A stretch of 64,000 bases of DNA, taken from contig CAISDV010000090.1 of the NCBI GenBank assembly GCA_903884185.1, forward strand, positions 47,227-111,226, given 5' to 3'. Every line of letters begins with the position of its first letter. The first letter of the stretch is position 1. The notes beneath the pieces were generated by a model, which had not been told where the DNA came from, did no database searches, and worked only from the letters and a program-made list of their open reading frames with translations. This DNA is from an uncultured Chitinophagaceae bacterium. GTDB lineage: Bacteria; Bacteroidota; Bacteroidia; Chitinophagales; Chitinophagaceae. The translations under genes were made by a program, and so were the position numbers. Shown piece after piece: positions 33,359 through 43,071 of this stretch.

Positions 33359-36172
33359 TTAGTCCCTCATAGTTCTTACAACAATATTTGGGCCACCCGC
33401 CTGCTTGCCCGCTTTGTTCAGTGCAAAAGTGAAACTTACTAAGAAGTAGCGCTGCAGTACGTTGTAGCGAAGGTCTTCAATATAATTCTGGTTCACATTG
33501 TGGCTGCTGCCAATATTCCTGTCTAGCAGGTCAAATGCAGTGAACTTCACTTCTGCTCTTTTATTTTTCAGGAACGATTTGGCCACAGATGCATTCCAGA
33601 AAGGAATCTGTGTGTTATAACCATCTGCACGGCCGGTGTTGATGGTATAATTAAAGTTGTTGTTTAACACGATACCCCATGGAAGATAATTAGTCATATC
33701 CATTCCATAAACTTGTGTCATATAGTTATTGTTGAGAATGGGCTGCAGCGAATATTTCGCCTGGCTGATACGTAATCCTGCATTAGCTGAGATATCGATC
33801 GCATTATCAATAGAAAAATTCCAGTTAAAGGAAGGATTGATACCCAGGTTATCGATAGTATTCTGCGCACCATTCAGGAAAGAGATATTATGATTGTAAT
33901 TCATTCCCAATGAAAGATCGAATCTCGATTTCAAACTCCTGATAGGAAAGCCATAGCTCAGGTTTCCAAAAACACTGGATGTGCCATTTACGTTCACAGG
34001 TTTGCTTAATCTTGATCCATTGCTGTAAACAGAATCAGCAGTTACAATGGCATTCATATTTACCGATGCATTAAAAAAGGCGAAGAAATTTCTCTGTGTA
34101 ACGGGATCAACCGCTGTATAGTTCAGGCTGAAAGTGTGACTGAATGTACGTTTCAGGTCAGGGTTGCCCGTTACTACGTTCAACGGATCGCTGATGTTAC
34201 GGATAGGCTGTAACTGCGAGGTAGAAGGCTGCTGTGTAGAGCTTCTGTAATCAAAGCGTAAATTCCGGTAGGTATTAAATTTATACTGCAGGTTAGCATT
34301 TGGCAATACATCTGTAAATGATTGCTTAAGGCTGGTTGAATAGGTTTGATTGATACTCTCCAGTGATGAGGCCTGCAATGAAGCGCCGAGCGTATAGTTA
34401 AACATTCTCTGGTTGGACCTGAGGTTGATGCTTCCGCCGGAGTAAAAATAAGTGTTCTTGAAATTATTGGTGAGCAATTGGTTTGCCAGGTCGTGCTTTC
34501 CTGATGTGTTATTATAATCAAAAGATTTTTTATCACTTTCTCCCACGGTACTGCTTGCGAAAGCGCTGAGCTCCAGCAAAGAACGTTTGCCCAAAGGCTC
34601 TGTGTACACTACGTTTCCGCCAATGTTCAGGGTATTGGCCTTGTTGCTGTTTGTTTGGTTGACAATAGAATCCGCTGGCAGTCCGCCGGGATAATAAGTG
34701 GTCTTTGTATTCAGGGTGCCTGTTTGGTTACTGTTGTTATAGTTCATGTTCAGGTCTGCAGAAATGGTCCTTCCTTTTTTCTTCAGCCTTTTACGGAATA
34801 ACATATCATTCGTAAAAGTATAACCATCTGCATTGGTGGTACTGTTGTTAAAGCCGCTATTCAGTTTTGCATTGGTAATATTGGTAGCAGAAGAAGAGCT
34901 GCTGTTGTTGATACTGTTCTGTTGCTGGAAAGCAATGGCAGGAACGATCTTGAAAGAAGTGAAGCTGTCGATCTTACTGTCAAAACTCATATTGAAACGC
35001 TGTTGTTTGATGTCGCGTACACCACTGCTCGATGAAACATAATTATAATTATTGCCGGGATATAAATATTGCCTGTTGGTTGACCTGTCTGTAAGCAAAT
35101 GGATATCACTCATTACAGCACTACCATTCACATCTGTCTTTTTATTATTCCAGGTATCGTTGAAGTTGGCGCCACCTGCATAAGTTGTTGCTACTCCCTG
35201 CTGGTTTTGTCCAAGCCCTGTTACAGGAAGCCCTCCATTATCAGAACTGCCTGTTCTAATTGTAATACCTCCTCCGTTTCTCATGCCTTTGCTTAGTTCG
35301 CCTGTGAAGTTGAGTACATCACTGATGCTGAACCCTTGCTTATTGGTGTTATTTGCCATCCCTAAAAAAGATATCTGCTGATCACCATTGAATTTGTTGA
35401 TATTGGTTTGCGCATCAAATCTTTCATTGCTTCCCACGCCTGCTACCACTCTTCCAAACAAAGCATGGTTCCTGTCTTTTTTAAGTTGAAGGTTGATCGC
35501 TTTCTGTGAATTACCATCATCCACCCCTGTAAATTCGGACCTGTCGCTTTTTTTATCAAATACCTGCACTTTATCAACGGCATCGGCATTCAGATTTTTT
35601 GTTGCCAGTTTAGGATCGCCAGTAAAGAATTCTTTTCCATTTACCAATACCCTGTTCACTGTTTCGCCATTCACTTTTACAGTACCGTCAGCATCCACCG
35701 TTACACCTGGTAATTTCTTTAAAAGCTCTTCTACCACTGCATTTGGCTGTGTTCTGAAATTTTCTGTATTGAACTCTAATGTATCATTGTTCATTACTAC
35801 CGGGGGGCGTTTGGACACTACTGTTACACTGTTCATGCTTTTAAGATCTGTCATGATAACATTTCCAAGTGTCACGTCTTCTCCTTCACGCACGGTCAGT
35901 TCTTTCCACAGCGGAACAAATCCTACATAAGAAGTTGAAAGAAGGTATTTTCCCTTGGGTACCTGCCTGAGCTGGAACTTGCCTGTTGAATCGGCCCTGC
36001 TGAAATTGATCAATGTGGAGTCTTTCGCGTTAACGATAGATACGGTGGCAAAAGCCAATCCCTTATGGGAAACTGTATCATACACAGTTCCTTTTACTGT
36101 TGAAGTTGTTTTCTGGGCTGAAAGAAAAAATGGAAACGCCGAAACGAGAATGAGTAAAGCAATTTTTTGCAT
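33359..36172 (-). CDS. Outer-membrane beta-barrel family protein (OMP_b-brl_3)
   Basis: 937 residues. Signal peptide 1-19 (LLILVSAFPFFLSAQ), carboxypeptidase-regulatory-like domain about 24-110 (VKGTVYDTVSHKGLAFATVS), a plug-like region about 115-215 (NAVVEELLKKLPGVTVDADG, RVLVNGKEFFTGDPKLATKN) and a long barrel that ends in YFLVSFTFALNKAGKQAGG. The layout resembles TonB-dependent transporters without a clear TonB box. Likely import or surface function, substrate unknown. Paralogous to 45559-48417. Promoter with TTAAC boxes at 36220-36257. Confidence 0.86.
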   Translation of the reverse strand: MQKIALLILVSAFPFFLSAQKTTSTVKGTVYDTVSHKGLAFATVSIVNAKDSTLINFSRADSTGKFQLRQVPKGKYLLSTSYVGFVPLWKELTVREGEDVTLGNVIMTDLKSMNSVTVVSKRPPVVMNNDTLEFNTENFRTQPNAVVEELLKKLPGVTVDADGTVKVNGETVNRVLVNGKEFFTGDPKLATKNLNADAVDKVQVFDKKSDRSEFTGVDDGNSQKAINLQLKKDRNHALFGRVVAGVGSNERFDAQTNINKFNGDQQISFLGMANNTNKQGFSISDVLNFTGELSKGMRNGGGITIRTGSSDNGGLPVTGLGQNQQGVATTYAGGANFNDTWNNKKTDVNGSAVMSDIHLLTDRSTNRQYLYPGNNYNYVSSSSGVRDIKQQRFNMSFDSKIDSFTSFKIVPAIAFQQQNSINNSSSSSATNITNAKLNSGFNNSTTNADGYTFTNDMLFRKRLKKKGRTISADLNMNYNNSNQTGTLNTKTTYYPGGLPADSIVNQTNSNKANTLNIGGNVVYTEPLGKRSLLELSAFASSTVGESDKKSFDYNNTSGKHDLANQLLTNNFKNTYFYSGGSINLRSNQRMFNYTLGASLQASSLESINQTYSTSLKQSFTDVLPNANLQYKFNTYRNLRFDYRSSTQQPSTSQLQPIRNISDPLNVVTGNPDLKRTFSHTFSLNYTAVDPVTQRNFFAFFNASVNMNAIVTADSVYSNGSRLSKPVNVNGTSSVFGNLSYGFPIRSLKSRFDLSLGMNYNHNISFLNGAQNTIDNLGINPSFNWNFSIDNAIDISANAGLRISQAKYSLQPILNNNYMTQVYGMDMTNYLPWGIVLNNNFNYTINTGRADGYNTQIPFWNASVAKSFLKNKRAEVKFTAFDLLDRNIGSSHNVNQNYIEDLRYNVLQRYFLVSFTFALNKAGKQAGGPNIVVRTMRD

Positions 36173-36189
36173 AGCAGTAGTTTATGCGC

Positions 36190-36197
36190 CAAAAGTA
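36190..36197 (-). promoter_or_regulatory. -7 element of the outer-membrane protein promoter
   Basis: TACTTTTG on the minus strand (TAnnTTTG match), 17 nt before the start codon. The nearest TTG is only 14 nt upstream, shorter than usual. Confidence 0.5.
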
Positions 36198-36219
36198 GCC
36201 GCATACATCCGCAAATGCA

Positions 36220-36257
36220 GTTAATGAACTTTGGTTAAATGTTAATGAAGGTTAATG
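36220..36257 (-). promoter_or_regulatory. Four TTAAC boxes upstream of the outer-membrane protein gene
   Basis: On the plus strand GTTAA occurs at 36220, 36234, 36241 and 36251 (TTAAC on the minus strand), two of them spaced 10 nt, starting 23 nt upstream of the -7 element. The arrangement CATTAACCTTNATTAAC is shared with 31351-31367. Confidence 0.55.
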
Positions 36258-36259
36258 TA

Positions 36260-37591
36260 TTAGCCTAAGAGGTTTTTTAAAGCGCCCTGCACTTTCTCAA
36301 ATTGAAAGCCTTTCGCCGCTTCCTGCATCATTGCTTCGATCTTATCGTTACACAAATTACCGATGCTTCCTTCATGGGTGTGATGGATATTGTTGGTGTG
36401 TGTAAATTTTCCGGATTCAATATCTGCACCCACTTTTTTGTACGCATCGCGGAATGGAATGCCCTGCAATACCAGTTTGTTCACTTCTTCTACGCTAAAC
36501 AGGTATTGATATTTTTCGTCGTCAAGAATATTTTCTTTTACAGAAATATTTCCCAGCATCAGCGAAGCCATCTGCAGGCAATCTTTTAATGTTTGAAAAG
36601 CAGGGAACAAATGCTCTTTCAGCAATTGAAGGTCGCGGTGATAACCGGATGGAAGATTAGTGGTCATCAGCATGATCTCGTTTGGTAATGCTTTAATGCG
36701 GTTGCAATGAGAACGGATCAATTCAAAAACATCGGGGTTCTTTTTATGTGGCATGATGCTGCTTCCTGTGGTAAGTTCTGCCGGAAAAGAAATAAAATCA
36801 AAATTCTGGTTCAGAAAGAGGCAGGCATCCATAGACAAACGCGAAAGTGTATCAGCAACATTTGATAAGGCCATAGCAGTAACACGTTCTGCCTTGCCAC
36901 GCCCCATTTGTGCATACACTACATTATAATTGAGATCTGCAAAACCCAGCAATTTTGTGGTGAGCGAACGGTTGATAGGGAAGGAGGAGCCATATCCCGC
37001 AGCAGAACCCAACGGATTTTTATTGATGATATGATAAGCCGATTGTAATGTGATCACATCATCCACCAGGCTTTCAGCATAAGCGCCAAACCATAAACCA
37101 AAGGAAGAGGGCATGGCCAATTGCAAATGCGTGTAGCCGGGCAATAAATGCGCTTTATGCTTTTCGCTATGTTTAATGAGTAGCTGAAAGAATGGTTGAA
37201 TAGCATGAACCAGTTCTTCGATCTCATTTCTTAAAAACAATTTAATATCTACGAGTACCTGGTCATTACGGCTACGGGCACTGTGTATTTTCTTGCCAAC
37301 ATCTCCCAGTTTCTGCGTCAGTAATAATTCTACCTGCGAGTGAATGTCTTCTACATCATCCTGTAACTGAAAACTTCCTTTTTCGATTTGGCTGTAAATA
37401 TTTTTTAATTCAGCTTGTAATGCTTTCAATTCATCTTTTGTCAACAGGCCAATGCTTTCGAGCATGGTGATGTGTGCTAAAGAACCCATCACATCAAAGG
37501 CGGCAAGATAGAGATCCATTTCACGGTCTTTGCCAACCGTAAAACGTTCTACTTCCAGAAGTGACCCTTTATCTTTTTGCCACAATTTCAT
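36260..37591 (-). CDS. argH: Argininosuccinate lyase
   Basis: 443 residues. The superfamily signature GSSIMPHKKNPD is at 276-287; HSARSRNDQ (103-111) and the catalytic-region pair Thr154-His155 (PGYTHLQ) are also present. Splits argininosuccinate into arginine and fumarate, the last step of the pathway. Its ATG overlaps the argE stop by 4 nt, the last gene of a nine-gene operon. Confidence 0.96.
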   Translation of the reverse strand: MKLWQKDKGSLLEVERFTVGKDREMDLYLAAFDVMGSLAHITMLESIGLLTKDELKALQAELKNIYSQIEKGSFQLQDDVEDIHSQVELLLTQKLGDVGKKIHSARSRNDQVLVDIKLFLRNEIEELVHAIQPFFQLLIKHSEKHKAHLLPGYTHLQLAMPSSFGLWFGAYAESLVDDVITLQSAYHIINKNPLGSAAGYGSSFPINRSLTTKLLGFADLNYNVVYAQMGRGKAERVTAMALSNVADTLSRLSMDACLFLNQNFDFISFPAELTTGSSIMPHKKNPDVFELIRSHCNRIKALPNEIMLMTTNLPSGYHRDLQLLKEHLFPAFQTLKDCLQMASLMLGNISVKENILDDEKYQYLFSVEEVNKLVLQGIPFRDAYKKVGADIESGKFTHTNNIHHTHEGSIGNLCNDKIEAMMQEAAKGFQFEKVQGALKNLLG

Positions 37592-38706
37592 GTTAGTTGT
37601 TCTAAGATTTGAATATAGAGGCCGATGCCTTGTTTTATTTCATCCACATAAATATACTCATCTGCGGTGTGACTTCTTGCACTGTCGCCCGGGCCGATCT
37701 TTAATGTGGGAAAATTCATCAGCGCTTTGTCGCTGGTTGTTGGCGATCCATAACAGGTTCTTGACAAATTCAGTCCCGCTTTTACGATCGGGTGTTCTGG
37801 TGAAACAGAAGTAGATCGTAACCTTGTACTCCTGGGCTGTACCGTACTTTGCACATTAGATTTGATGGTTGTCAACACTTCATCAAAACTGTATAATTCG
37901 TTCACTCGCACATCTACAGTAAACTTGCATTCATTCGGAACTACATTGTGTTGTGAACCTGCATTAATGATGGTTACGCTCATTTTCACTGGGCCCAAAA
38001 GAGGAGATATTTTTTTAAACTGATAATTCTTAAACCACTCTATATCTTTTAGCGCTTTGTAAATGGCATTATCGCCTTCTTCCCTGGCAGCATGCCCTGC
38101 TATGCCTTGTGCTGTACAATCCAATACCAGCAAGCCTCTCTCGGCAATAGCCATATTGAGCAGGGTAGGTTCTCCAACAATACCAAATGAGCCGTTGTTG
38201 GATGAATTTGTGAAAGCGCCGTTGGTAGATTTTATAAAATTCTCCTGCAGAAGTAACGCTTCCACGCCATTGTTCCCGGAGATTTCTTCTTCTGCCGTGG
38301 CAGCGATAACAAAATTGTAAGGCAGATTTTCCTGTTCATAGAAGTATAAAAAAACAGCGATCAGTGAAACCAAAGCGCCACCTGCATCATTGCTTCCCAG
38401 CCCGAATAATTTACCCTCTTTTTCAACAGGTGTAAATGGATCAAGCATATAGCCTTTCACAGGCTTTACAGTATCGTGATGTGAGTTGAGAAGAATAGTG
38501 GGTTTGTTTTCATCATAATGTTTATTTCTAGCCCAAACATTATTCAGATAGCGATAGGTGGCGATATTTTTTGATTGAAGAAAATTTTCGATCAATGAAG
38601 CGGTCTTGTCTTCTTCCTTGCTGAACGAAGGAATAGCGATGAGGCCTTTTAAAAGCCCCACCGCATCGGTATACAAATTATCTAATGCCTGTTCAGTCAT
38701 GTTCAA
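37588..38706 (-). CDS. argE: N-acylornithine/N-acylcitrulline deacylase, M20 family
   Basis: 372 residues. Zinc ligands and catalytic residues of M20 enzymes: His76-x-Asp78 (NSHHDTVKP), Asp107 (GSNDAGG), Glu139-Glu140 (TAEEE). In Bacteroidota this enzyme removes the N-acyl group after carbamoylation (N-acetyl- or N-succinylcitrulline to citrulline), because the carbamoyltransferase works on acylated ornithine. Overlaps argB by 14 nt and argH by 4 nt. Confidence 0.9.
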   Translation of the reverse strand: MNMTEQALDNLYTDAVGLLKGLIAIPSFSKEEDKTASLIENFLQSKNIATYRYLNNVWARNKHYDENKPTILLNSHHDTVKPVKGYMLDPFTPVEKEGKLFGLGSNDAGGALVSLIAVFLYFYEQENLPYNFVIAATAEEEISGNNGVEALLLQENFIKSTNGAFTNSSNNGSFGIVGEPTLLNMAIAERGLLVLDCTAQGIAGHAAREEGDNAIYKALKDIEWFKNYQFKKISPLLGPVKMSVTIINAGSQHNVVPNECKFTVDVRVNELYSFDEVLTTIKSNVQSTVQPRSTRLRSTSVSPEHPIVKAGLNLSRTCYGSPTTSDKALMNFPTLKIGPGDSARSHTADEYIYVDEIKQGIGLYIQILEQLT

Positions 38707-39523
38707 TGCTTGTGCCAGATTGCCCGGTAATTAATAATGGAAGTTCTTCAGCTTTGCCTATCACTACTCTCTTTACACCACTGCTGATTGCGGCAAAAGC
38801 GTTATCCAATTTTGGGATCATTCCTGCAAAGATCACTTGTTGCGCCTTTAATTCTTTATAGGAAGCAGGACTTATCTTTTTGATAACACTGCTGTCATCT
38901 TCTGCATTCATCAGCACACCACTTTTCTCAAAAGAATAGATCAAATGAACATTATACATGTTTCCCAGCGCCTTTGCTACTTCCTGGGCAATGGTATCAG
39001 CATTGGTATTGAGTATTTGCCCTTTTTGATCGTGAGTAAGAGGAGCCAATACTATGGATATATTTTGCTCGAGTATATTTTGCAGGAACCCGGCATTGAC
39101 GCTATCAATATCGCCTACAAATCCATAATCTATCGTTGGATGTATTCTTTTATGGGCTGAAATGATGTTGGCATCTGCCCCGCTTAATCCAATGGCATTA
39201 CAATTCAGAGCTTGTAACTTGGCAACTATCATTTTGTTGATATAACCGCCATACACCATGGTAACCACCTTGAGCGTTTCTGCATCCGTGATCCTTCTGC
39301 CATCCACCAGTTTTTGTTCAATACCCATTTGCTCTGCCAGCTTCGTGGCAAGTTTACCACCGCCATGCACCAATATTTTTTTTCCTTTCACAGAAGCAAA
39401 TACTTCGAGAAACGAAAATAATTTTTCATCATCATCAATAATATTACCACCGATCTTCACCACATACAGCAAATCTTTGCTTGTACCTGTATGCTGACCG
39501 GAAATATTTTTTGATGAATCCAT
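38693..39523 (-). CDS. argB: N-acylglutamate kinase
   Basis: 276 residues. Amino-acid kinase motifs: KIGGNIIDDDE (23-33), LVHGGGKLATKLAEQMG (52-68) and GLSGADANII, ending KRVVIGKAEELPLLITG. It phosphorylates N-acetyl- (or N-succinyl-) glutamate. A 20-residue N-terminal extension (MDSSKNISGQHTGTS...) precedes the usual start; the translation is retained because no better start is visible. Confidence 0.93.
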   Translation of the reverse strand: MDSSKNISGQHTGTSKDLLYVVKIGGNIIDDDEKLFSFLEVFASVKGKKILVHGGGKLATKLAEQMGIEQKLVDGRRITDAETLKVVTMVYGGYINKMIVAKLQALNCNAIGLSGADANIISAHKRIHPTIDYGFVGDIDSVNAGFLQNILEQNISIVLAPLTHDQKGQILNTNADTIAQEVAKALGNMYNVHLIYSFEKSGVLMNAEDDSSVIKKISPASYKELKAQQVIFAGMIPKLDNAFAAISSGVKRVVIGKAEELPLLITGQSGTSIEHD

Positions 39524-39539
39524 TTTCTGATTATTTTTT

Positions 39540-40538
39540 CTAACAGGGCTTTAATATCTCTGATAATACGGCCTGTGCGGCCCAAACCCTGTTCCCTGCC
39601 TGCTTTGTGACCAAGCTGTTGGGACTATCCAAAACCTCATCACTCAATTCTACATTTCTTCTAACCGGAAGGCAATGCATCACATTAGCATGATGGGTAT
39701 GTTGTAATTTTTTCTCAGTTAACATCCAGCCCGGATCATTTTCAGGCATCTTGCCATAATCGTGGTATGCGCTCCAGTTTTTTACATATACATAATCCGC
39801 ATCCCTGAATGCTTTGTCCTGGTCGTGTATGATGGTAGCGCCTTTTGTAAATTCTTCTGATAGCTCGTAACCATGCGGGTGGGTAATGACGAAGTCTGCT
39901 TCCCCCCATGCATTCACCCATTGCGCAAAACTGTTAGCAACACATTGTGGCAACGGTTTTACATGTGGTGCCCAGGTAAGAACGATCTTAGGTTTTGTTT
40001 GAGTGCTTATATTTTCTTTAATGGTAATAATATCAGTAAGTGATTGCAGAGGGTGAAGTGTAGAACTTTCGAGGCTTACCACTGGTACACCCGCATATTT
40101 CATAAACTGGTGAATGAACATTTCGCTGTAATCATCTTCCCTGTTTTTGAGTGAAGGGAATGTACGAATACATAAAATATCAAAATAAGTTCCCAGTACA
40201 GGTGCTGCATCTTTAATATGTTCTACAGTGGTTCCGTTCATGATAGCGCCTTCTTCAAATTCCATTGCCCAACCTTCTTTGTCAACATTGAATACGATCG
40301 CTTCCATGCCTAAATTTCTTGCGGCTACCTGTGTGCTCAATCGTGTACGTAAACTTGGGTTAAGAAATAACAGGCCAATCCTTTTGCCGGTTCCCAGTGT
40401 TTTATCTTTCAATGGATCAGACTTATAATCCAATGCCTTTGCAACAAGTGCATTGATGTTGGTGACATCATGAACAGAAACAAAGTTCCGTATACCTGAA
40501 GCGGAACATGTTAGCAGGCCTTGTTTGTCTGTATTCAT
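39540..40538 (-). CDS. argF': N-acylornithine carbamoyltransferase
   Basis: 332 residues. The carbamoyl-phosphate loop is FLNPSLRTRLSTQVAARNLG (SLRTR 62-66), in place of the STRTR of ornithine transcarbamylase. Further motifs: HPLQSLTDIITI, TWAPHVKPLPQCVANSFAQW, HCLPVRRNVELSDEVLDSPN. This is the family of N-acetylornithine and N-succinylornithine carbamoyltransferases (Bacteroides and Xanthomonas type). Which acyl group is used cannot be settled by reading alone. Confidence 0.93.
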   Translation of the reverse strand: MNTDKQGLLTCSASGIRNFVSVHDVTNINALVAKALDYKSDPLKDKTLGTGKRIGLLFLNPSLRTRLSTQVAARNLGMEAIVFNVDKEGWAMEFEEGAIMNGTTVEHIKDAAPVLGTYFDILCIRTFPSLKNREDDYSEMFIHQFMKYAGVPVVSLESSTLHPLQSLTDIITIKENISTQTKPKIVLTWAPHVKPLPQCVANSFAQWVNAWGEADFVITHPHGYELSEEFTKGATIIHDQDKAFRDADYVYVKNWSAYHDYGKMPENDPGWMLTEKKLQHTHHANVMHCLPVRRNVELSDEVLDSPNSLVTKQAGNRVWAAQAVLSEILKPC

Positions 40539-40565
40539 TTCTCTGTTAGTTTGGCAGAAGTATTT

Positions 40566-41717
40566 TTATTCTTTTGCAGGCACCAGTTGGGTGATGGCTT
40601 CCTGCAAAGCTTCTAAAAATTCATCTGTTTGTTTTCTCGTGATCGCCAGTGATGGCAATAACCTTATGGTATTGGGTTTTGACTCACCAGTAAAAACGAA
40701 ATAGTCGTTCAATAAAGTTTTTCTCAAATCTTTCAATTCTTCAGGAACATCAAAACCGATCATCAATCCGCGGCCACGCACGTTCTTCAATCCATCAATC
40801 GATTTTAATTTATTCAGCAGGTACATGCCACGTTGTTTTGCCATGCTGATCAGGTTGTCTTGTTCTATCACTTCTAACACAGCCAATGCAGCAGCACAAG
40901 CCAGGTGATTGCCGCCAAAAGTAGTGCCCAGCATACCATGTTTCGACTGGATATGCGGCGCTATCAATATTCCTGCAACCGGGAAACCATTTCCCATTCC
41001 CTTGGCCATCGTATAAATATCTGCATCAACACCTGCACTGTCATGCGAGAAAAATTGCCCCGTCCTTCCATAACCACATTGCACACTGTCAGCGATATAC
41101 ACTGCGTTATATTGAGTGCATAATTTTCTTATGAGTTGAAGAAAAGAATCTTTTGCAACATTGATGCCGCCTACGCCTTGTATTCCTTCGATAATGACAG
41201 AAGAAATTTGATCACAATGTTCTGTGAAACATTGTTCCAATGCAGCTTCATCATTGAAAGGAAGGAAAATAACATTATCTGTTTCATTCACGGGTGCCAC
41301 TATAGCAGGATTATCTGTTACCGCAACTGCTAAAGATGTTCTGCCATGAAATGCTTTTGTAAAGGAGACAATTTTTTTCTTTCCGTTATGAAAAGATGCG
41401 AGCTTCAGTGCATTCTCAGTTGCTTCTGCTCCACTGTTACAAAGAAAAAGCTGGTAATCTTCTTTACCGCTGATCTTTCCAAGTTTATCGGCCAGTTCTT
41501 TTTGAAGCGGGATCATCACTGAATTGGAATAGAAAGCGATCTTTTCGAGTTGTTCTTCCATTCGCTTCACCCAATGCGGGTGTGTATGGCCTATACTGAT
41601 CACTGCATGGCCGCCATACATATCTAAATACTGCGCCCCATTTTCATCCCATACATAAGAACCCAATGCTTTTGTGATGGTGATATTGTTCAGGGGATAA
41701 ACATCGAAAAGTTTCAT
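40566..41717 (-). CDS. argD: Acylornithine aminotransferase
   Basis: 383 residues, class III aminotransferase. PLP-lysine Lys239 in TMAKGMGNGFPVAG, phosphate-binding NSGAEATENALKLA (95-108) and ADSVQCGYGRTG. Converts N-acylglutamate semialdehyde to N-acylornithine with glutamate as amino donor. Placed 28 nt downstream of the argC stop... in operon order it follows argC and precedes argF'. Confidence 0.95.
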   Translation of the reverse strand: MKLFDVYPLNNITITKALGSYVWDENGAQYLDMYGGHAVISIGHTHPHWVKRMEEQLEKIAFYSNSVMIPLQKELADKLGKISGKEDYQLFLCNSGAEATENALKLASFHNGKKKIVSFTKAFHGRTSLAVAVTDNPAIVAPVNETDNVIFLPFNDEAALEQCFTEHCDQISSVIIEGIQGVGGINVAKDSFLQLIRKLCTQYNAVYIADSVQCGYGRTGQFFSHDSAGVDADIYTMAKGMGNGFPVAGILIAPHIQSKHGMLGTTFGGNHLACAAALAVLEVIEQDNLISMAKQRGMYLLNKLKSIDGLKNVRGRGLMIGFDVPEELKDLRKTLLNDYFVFTGESKPNTIRLLPSLAITRKQTDEFLEALQEAITQLVPAKE

Positions 41718-41743
41718 AATGAGAATAGTGGTTTATAATTTAT

Positions 41744-42724
41744 TTAAAAATAATTTGCTTTTAATTTCAACCCGGTTGTTTCATCAAGCCCAAACACCAG
41801 GTTCATATTTTGTACCGCCTGCCCCGAAGCGCCTTTGAGCAGGTTATCAATAGCTGAATGCACAGCAATTTTATTTCCCTGCTTTTCAATATGTATAAAA
41901 CAGTTATTGGTGTTGACTACTTGTTTCAGGTCGATCATGAATTCGCTAACATGTGTAAATGCGGCGCCTTCATAAAATTTTTTGTATAGCTGCCTGATCT
42001 CTTCCAGCGGAAGCCCGCAATCAACAATGGAACTGGTATAAATGCCGCGGGTAAAATCTCCCCGCCAGGGAATAAAATGTACAAACACGCCATCATTATC
42101 CTGCAATTGGTGAAGGCTTTGATGTACTTCGTTCATGTGCTGGTGTTGCAATGTTTTGTAGGATTGAATATTGTTGGCCCTCCAGCTAAAATGAGAAGTG
42201 GCGCCCAGGCTTTGGCCGGCACCGGTGGAGCCTGTAATGCCCGTGGTATATATATCTCCGAGTAGTCCTGCTTTTGCTAAAGGCAATAATGCCAGTTGAA
42301 TAGCAGTGGCAAAACAACCTGGGTTGGCAATGTTGTTAGCAGATTTGATTTCTGCTTTATTTAATTCAGGCAACCCATAAATAAACTGCCTGTTACCTAT
42401 CAGAGAATTTTGTTTGATCCTGAAATCCTGTGAGAGGTCAATGATCTTTATTTTTTCATTGATGAAATTTTCTTCCAGGAATTTTTTTGCTTCTCCATGA
42501 CCCACGCAAAGGAACAGCACATCAATTGTATCATTCAGTTCAGCAGAAAATTGCAGAGTTGTTTCGCCTAAAAGATCGCCATGCACTTTGGATACAGGAT
42601 TGCCTGCATTGCTTTTGCTATGAACAAAAACAATTTCTGCTTGTGGATGGTTGATAAGGAGGCGGATCAATTCGCCACCGGTATATCCCGCTCCGCCTGC
42701 GATCCCAATTTTTATCTTTTTCAT
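41744..42724 (-). CDS. argC: N-acylglutamyl-phosphate reductase
   Basis: 326 residues from ATG 42724. NADPH-binding GIAGGAGYTGGELIRLL (7-23) and catalytic Cys137 in IANPGCFATAIQLALLPL. Makes the semialdehyde from N-acylglutamyl phosphate. A longer frame starting at 42769 overlaps the cupin gene and is not used. The start lies 2 nt after the cupin stop. Confidence 0.94.
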   Translation of the reverse strand: MKKIKIGIAGGAGYTGGELIRLLINHPQAEIVFVHSKSNAGNPVSKVHGDLLGETTLQFSAELNDTIDVLFLCVGHGEAKKFLEENFINEKIKIIDLSQDFRIKQNSLIGNRQFIYGLPELNKAEIKSANNIANPGCFATAIQLALLPLAKAGLLGDIYTTGITGSTGAGQSLGATSHFSWRANNIQSYKTLQHQHMNEVHQSLHQLQDNDGVFVHFIPWRGDFTRGIYTSSIVDCGLPLEEIRQLYKKFYEGAAFTHVSEFMIDLKQVVNTNNCFIHIEKQGNKIAVHSAIDNLLKGASGQAVQNMNLVFGLDETTGLKLKANYF

Positions 42725-42726
42725 TT

Positions 42727-43071
42727 TTATAAATTGATCCTGTCGTTTGCTGTCGAAGGTTGTGAACAAAGAATAAATTCAACGTCTTCAGAACTATTAT
42801 TACTGATCCTGTGTTTTTTTCCTGCCTGTATATGCAATCCTTCCTGCTCGTTCAGTTCATATACTTCATCTTCCATTTCAAATGAAGCCGTTCCTTTCAA
42901 AATAAAAAAGAACTGTTGTGCCTTCTCATGATAATGCCATTGCTCCGAAGCGCCTGCAGGCATTCGCTCCTGTTTTATTGAAAGGCTTTCTTCCTCTACA
43001 AAATTCCAACCATCAGCGGATTGTCCCCATTGATAATGTTTCAAAGGCTGTTGTTTGGACACCTTTGTCAT
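42727..43071 (-). CDS. Cupin-domain protein inside the arg operon
   Basis: 114 residues with the cupin motif EQWHYHEKAQQFFFILKGTA (metal-ligand His pair and Glu/Gln) and a second motif around EQEGLHIQAGKKHRISN. A small single-domain double-stranded beta-helix. Its ATG overlaps the argG stop codon (ATGA), and argC follows 2 nt later, so it is translated with the pathway. No arginine enzyme is known from this family; it may bind a metabolite or act as an isomerase/regulator. Confidence 0.82.
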   Translation of the reverse strand: MTKVSKQQPLKHYQWGQSADGWNFVEEESLSIKQERMPAGASEQWHYHEKAQQFFFILKGTASFEMEDEVYELNEQEGLHIQAGKKHRISNNSSEDVEFILCSQPSTANDRINL

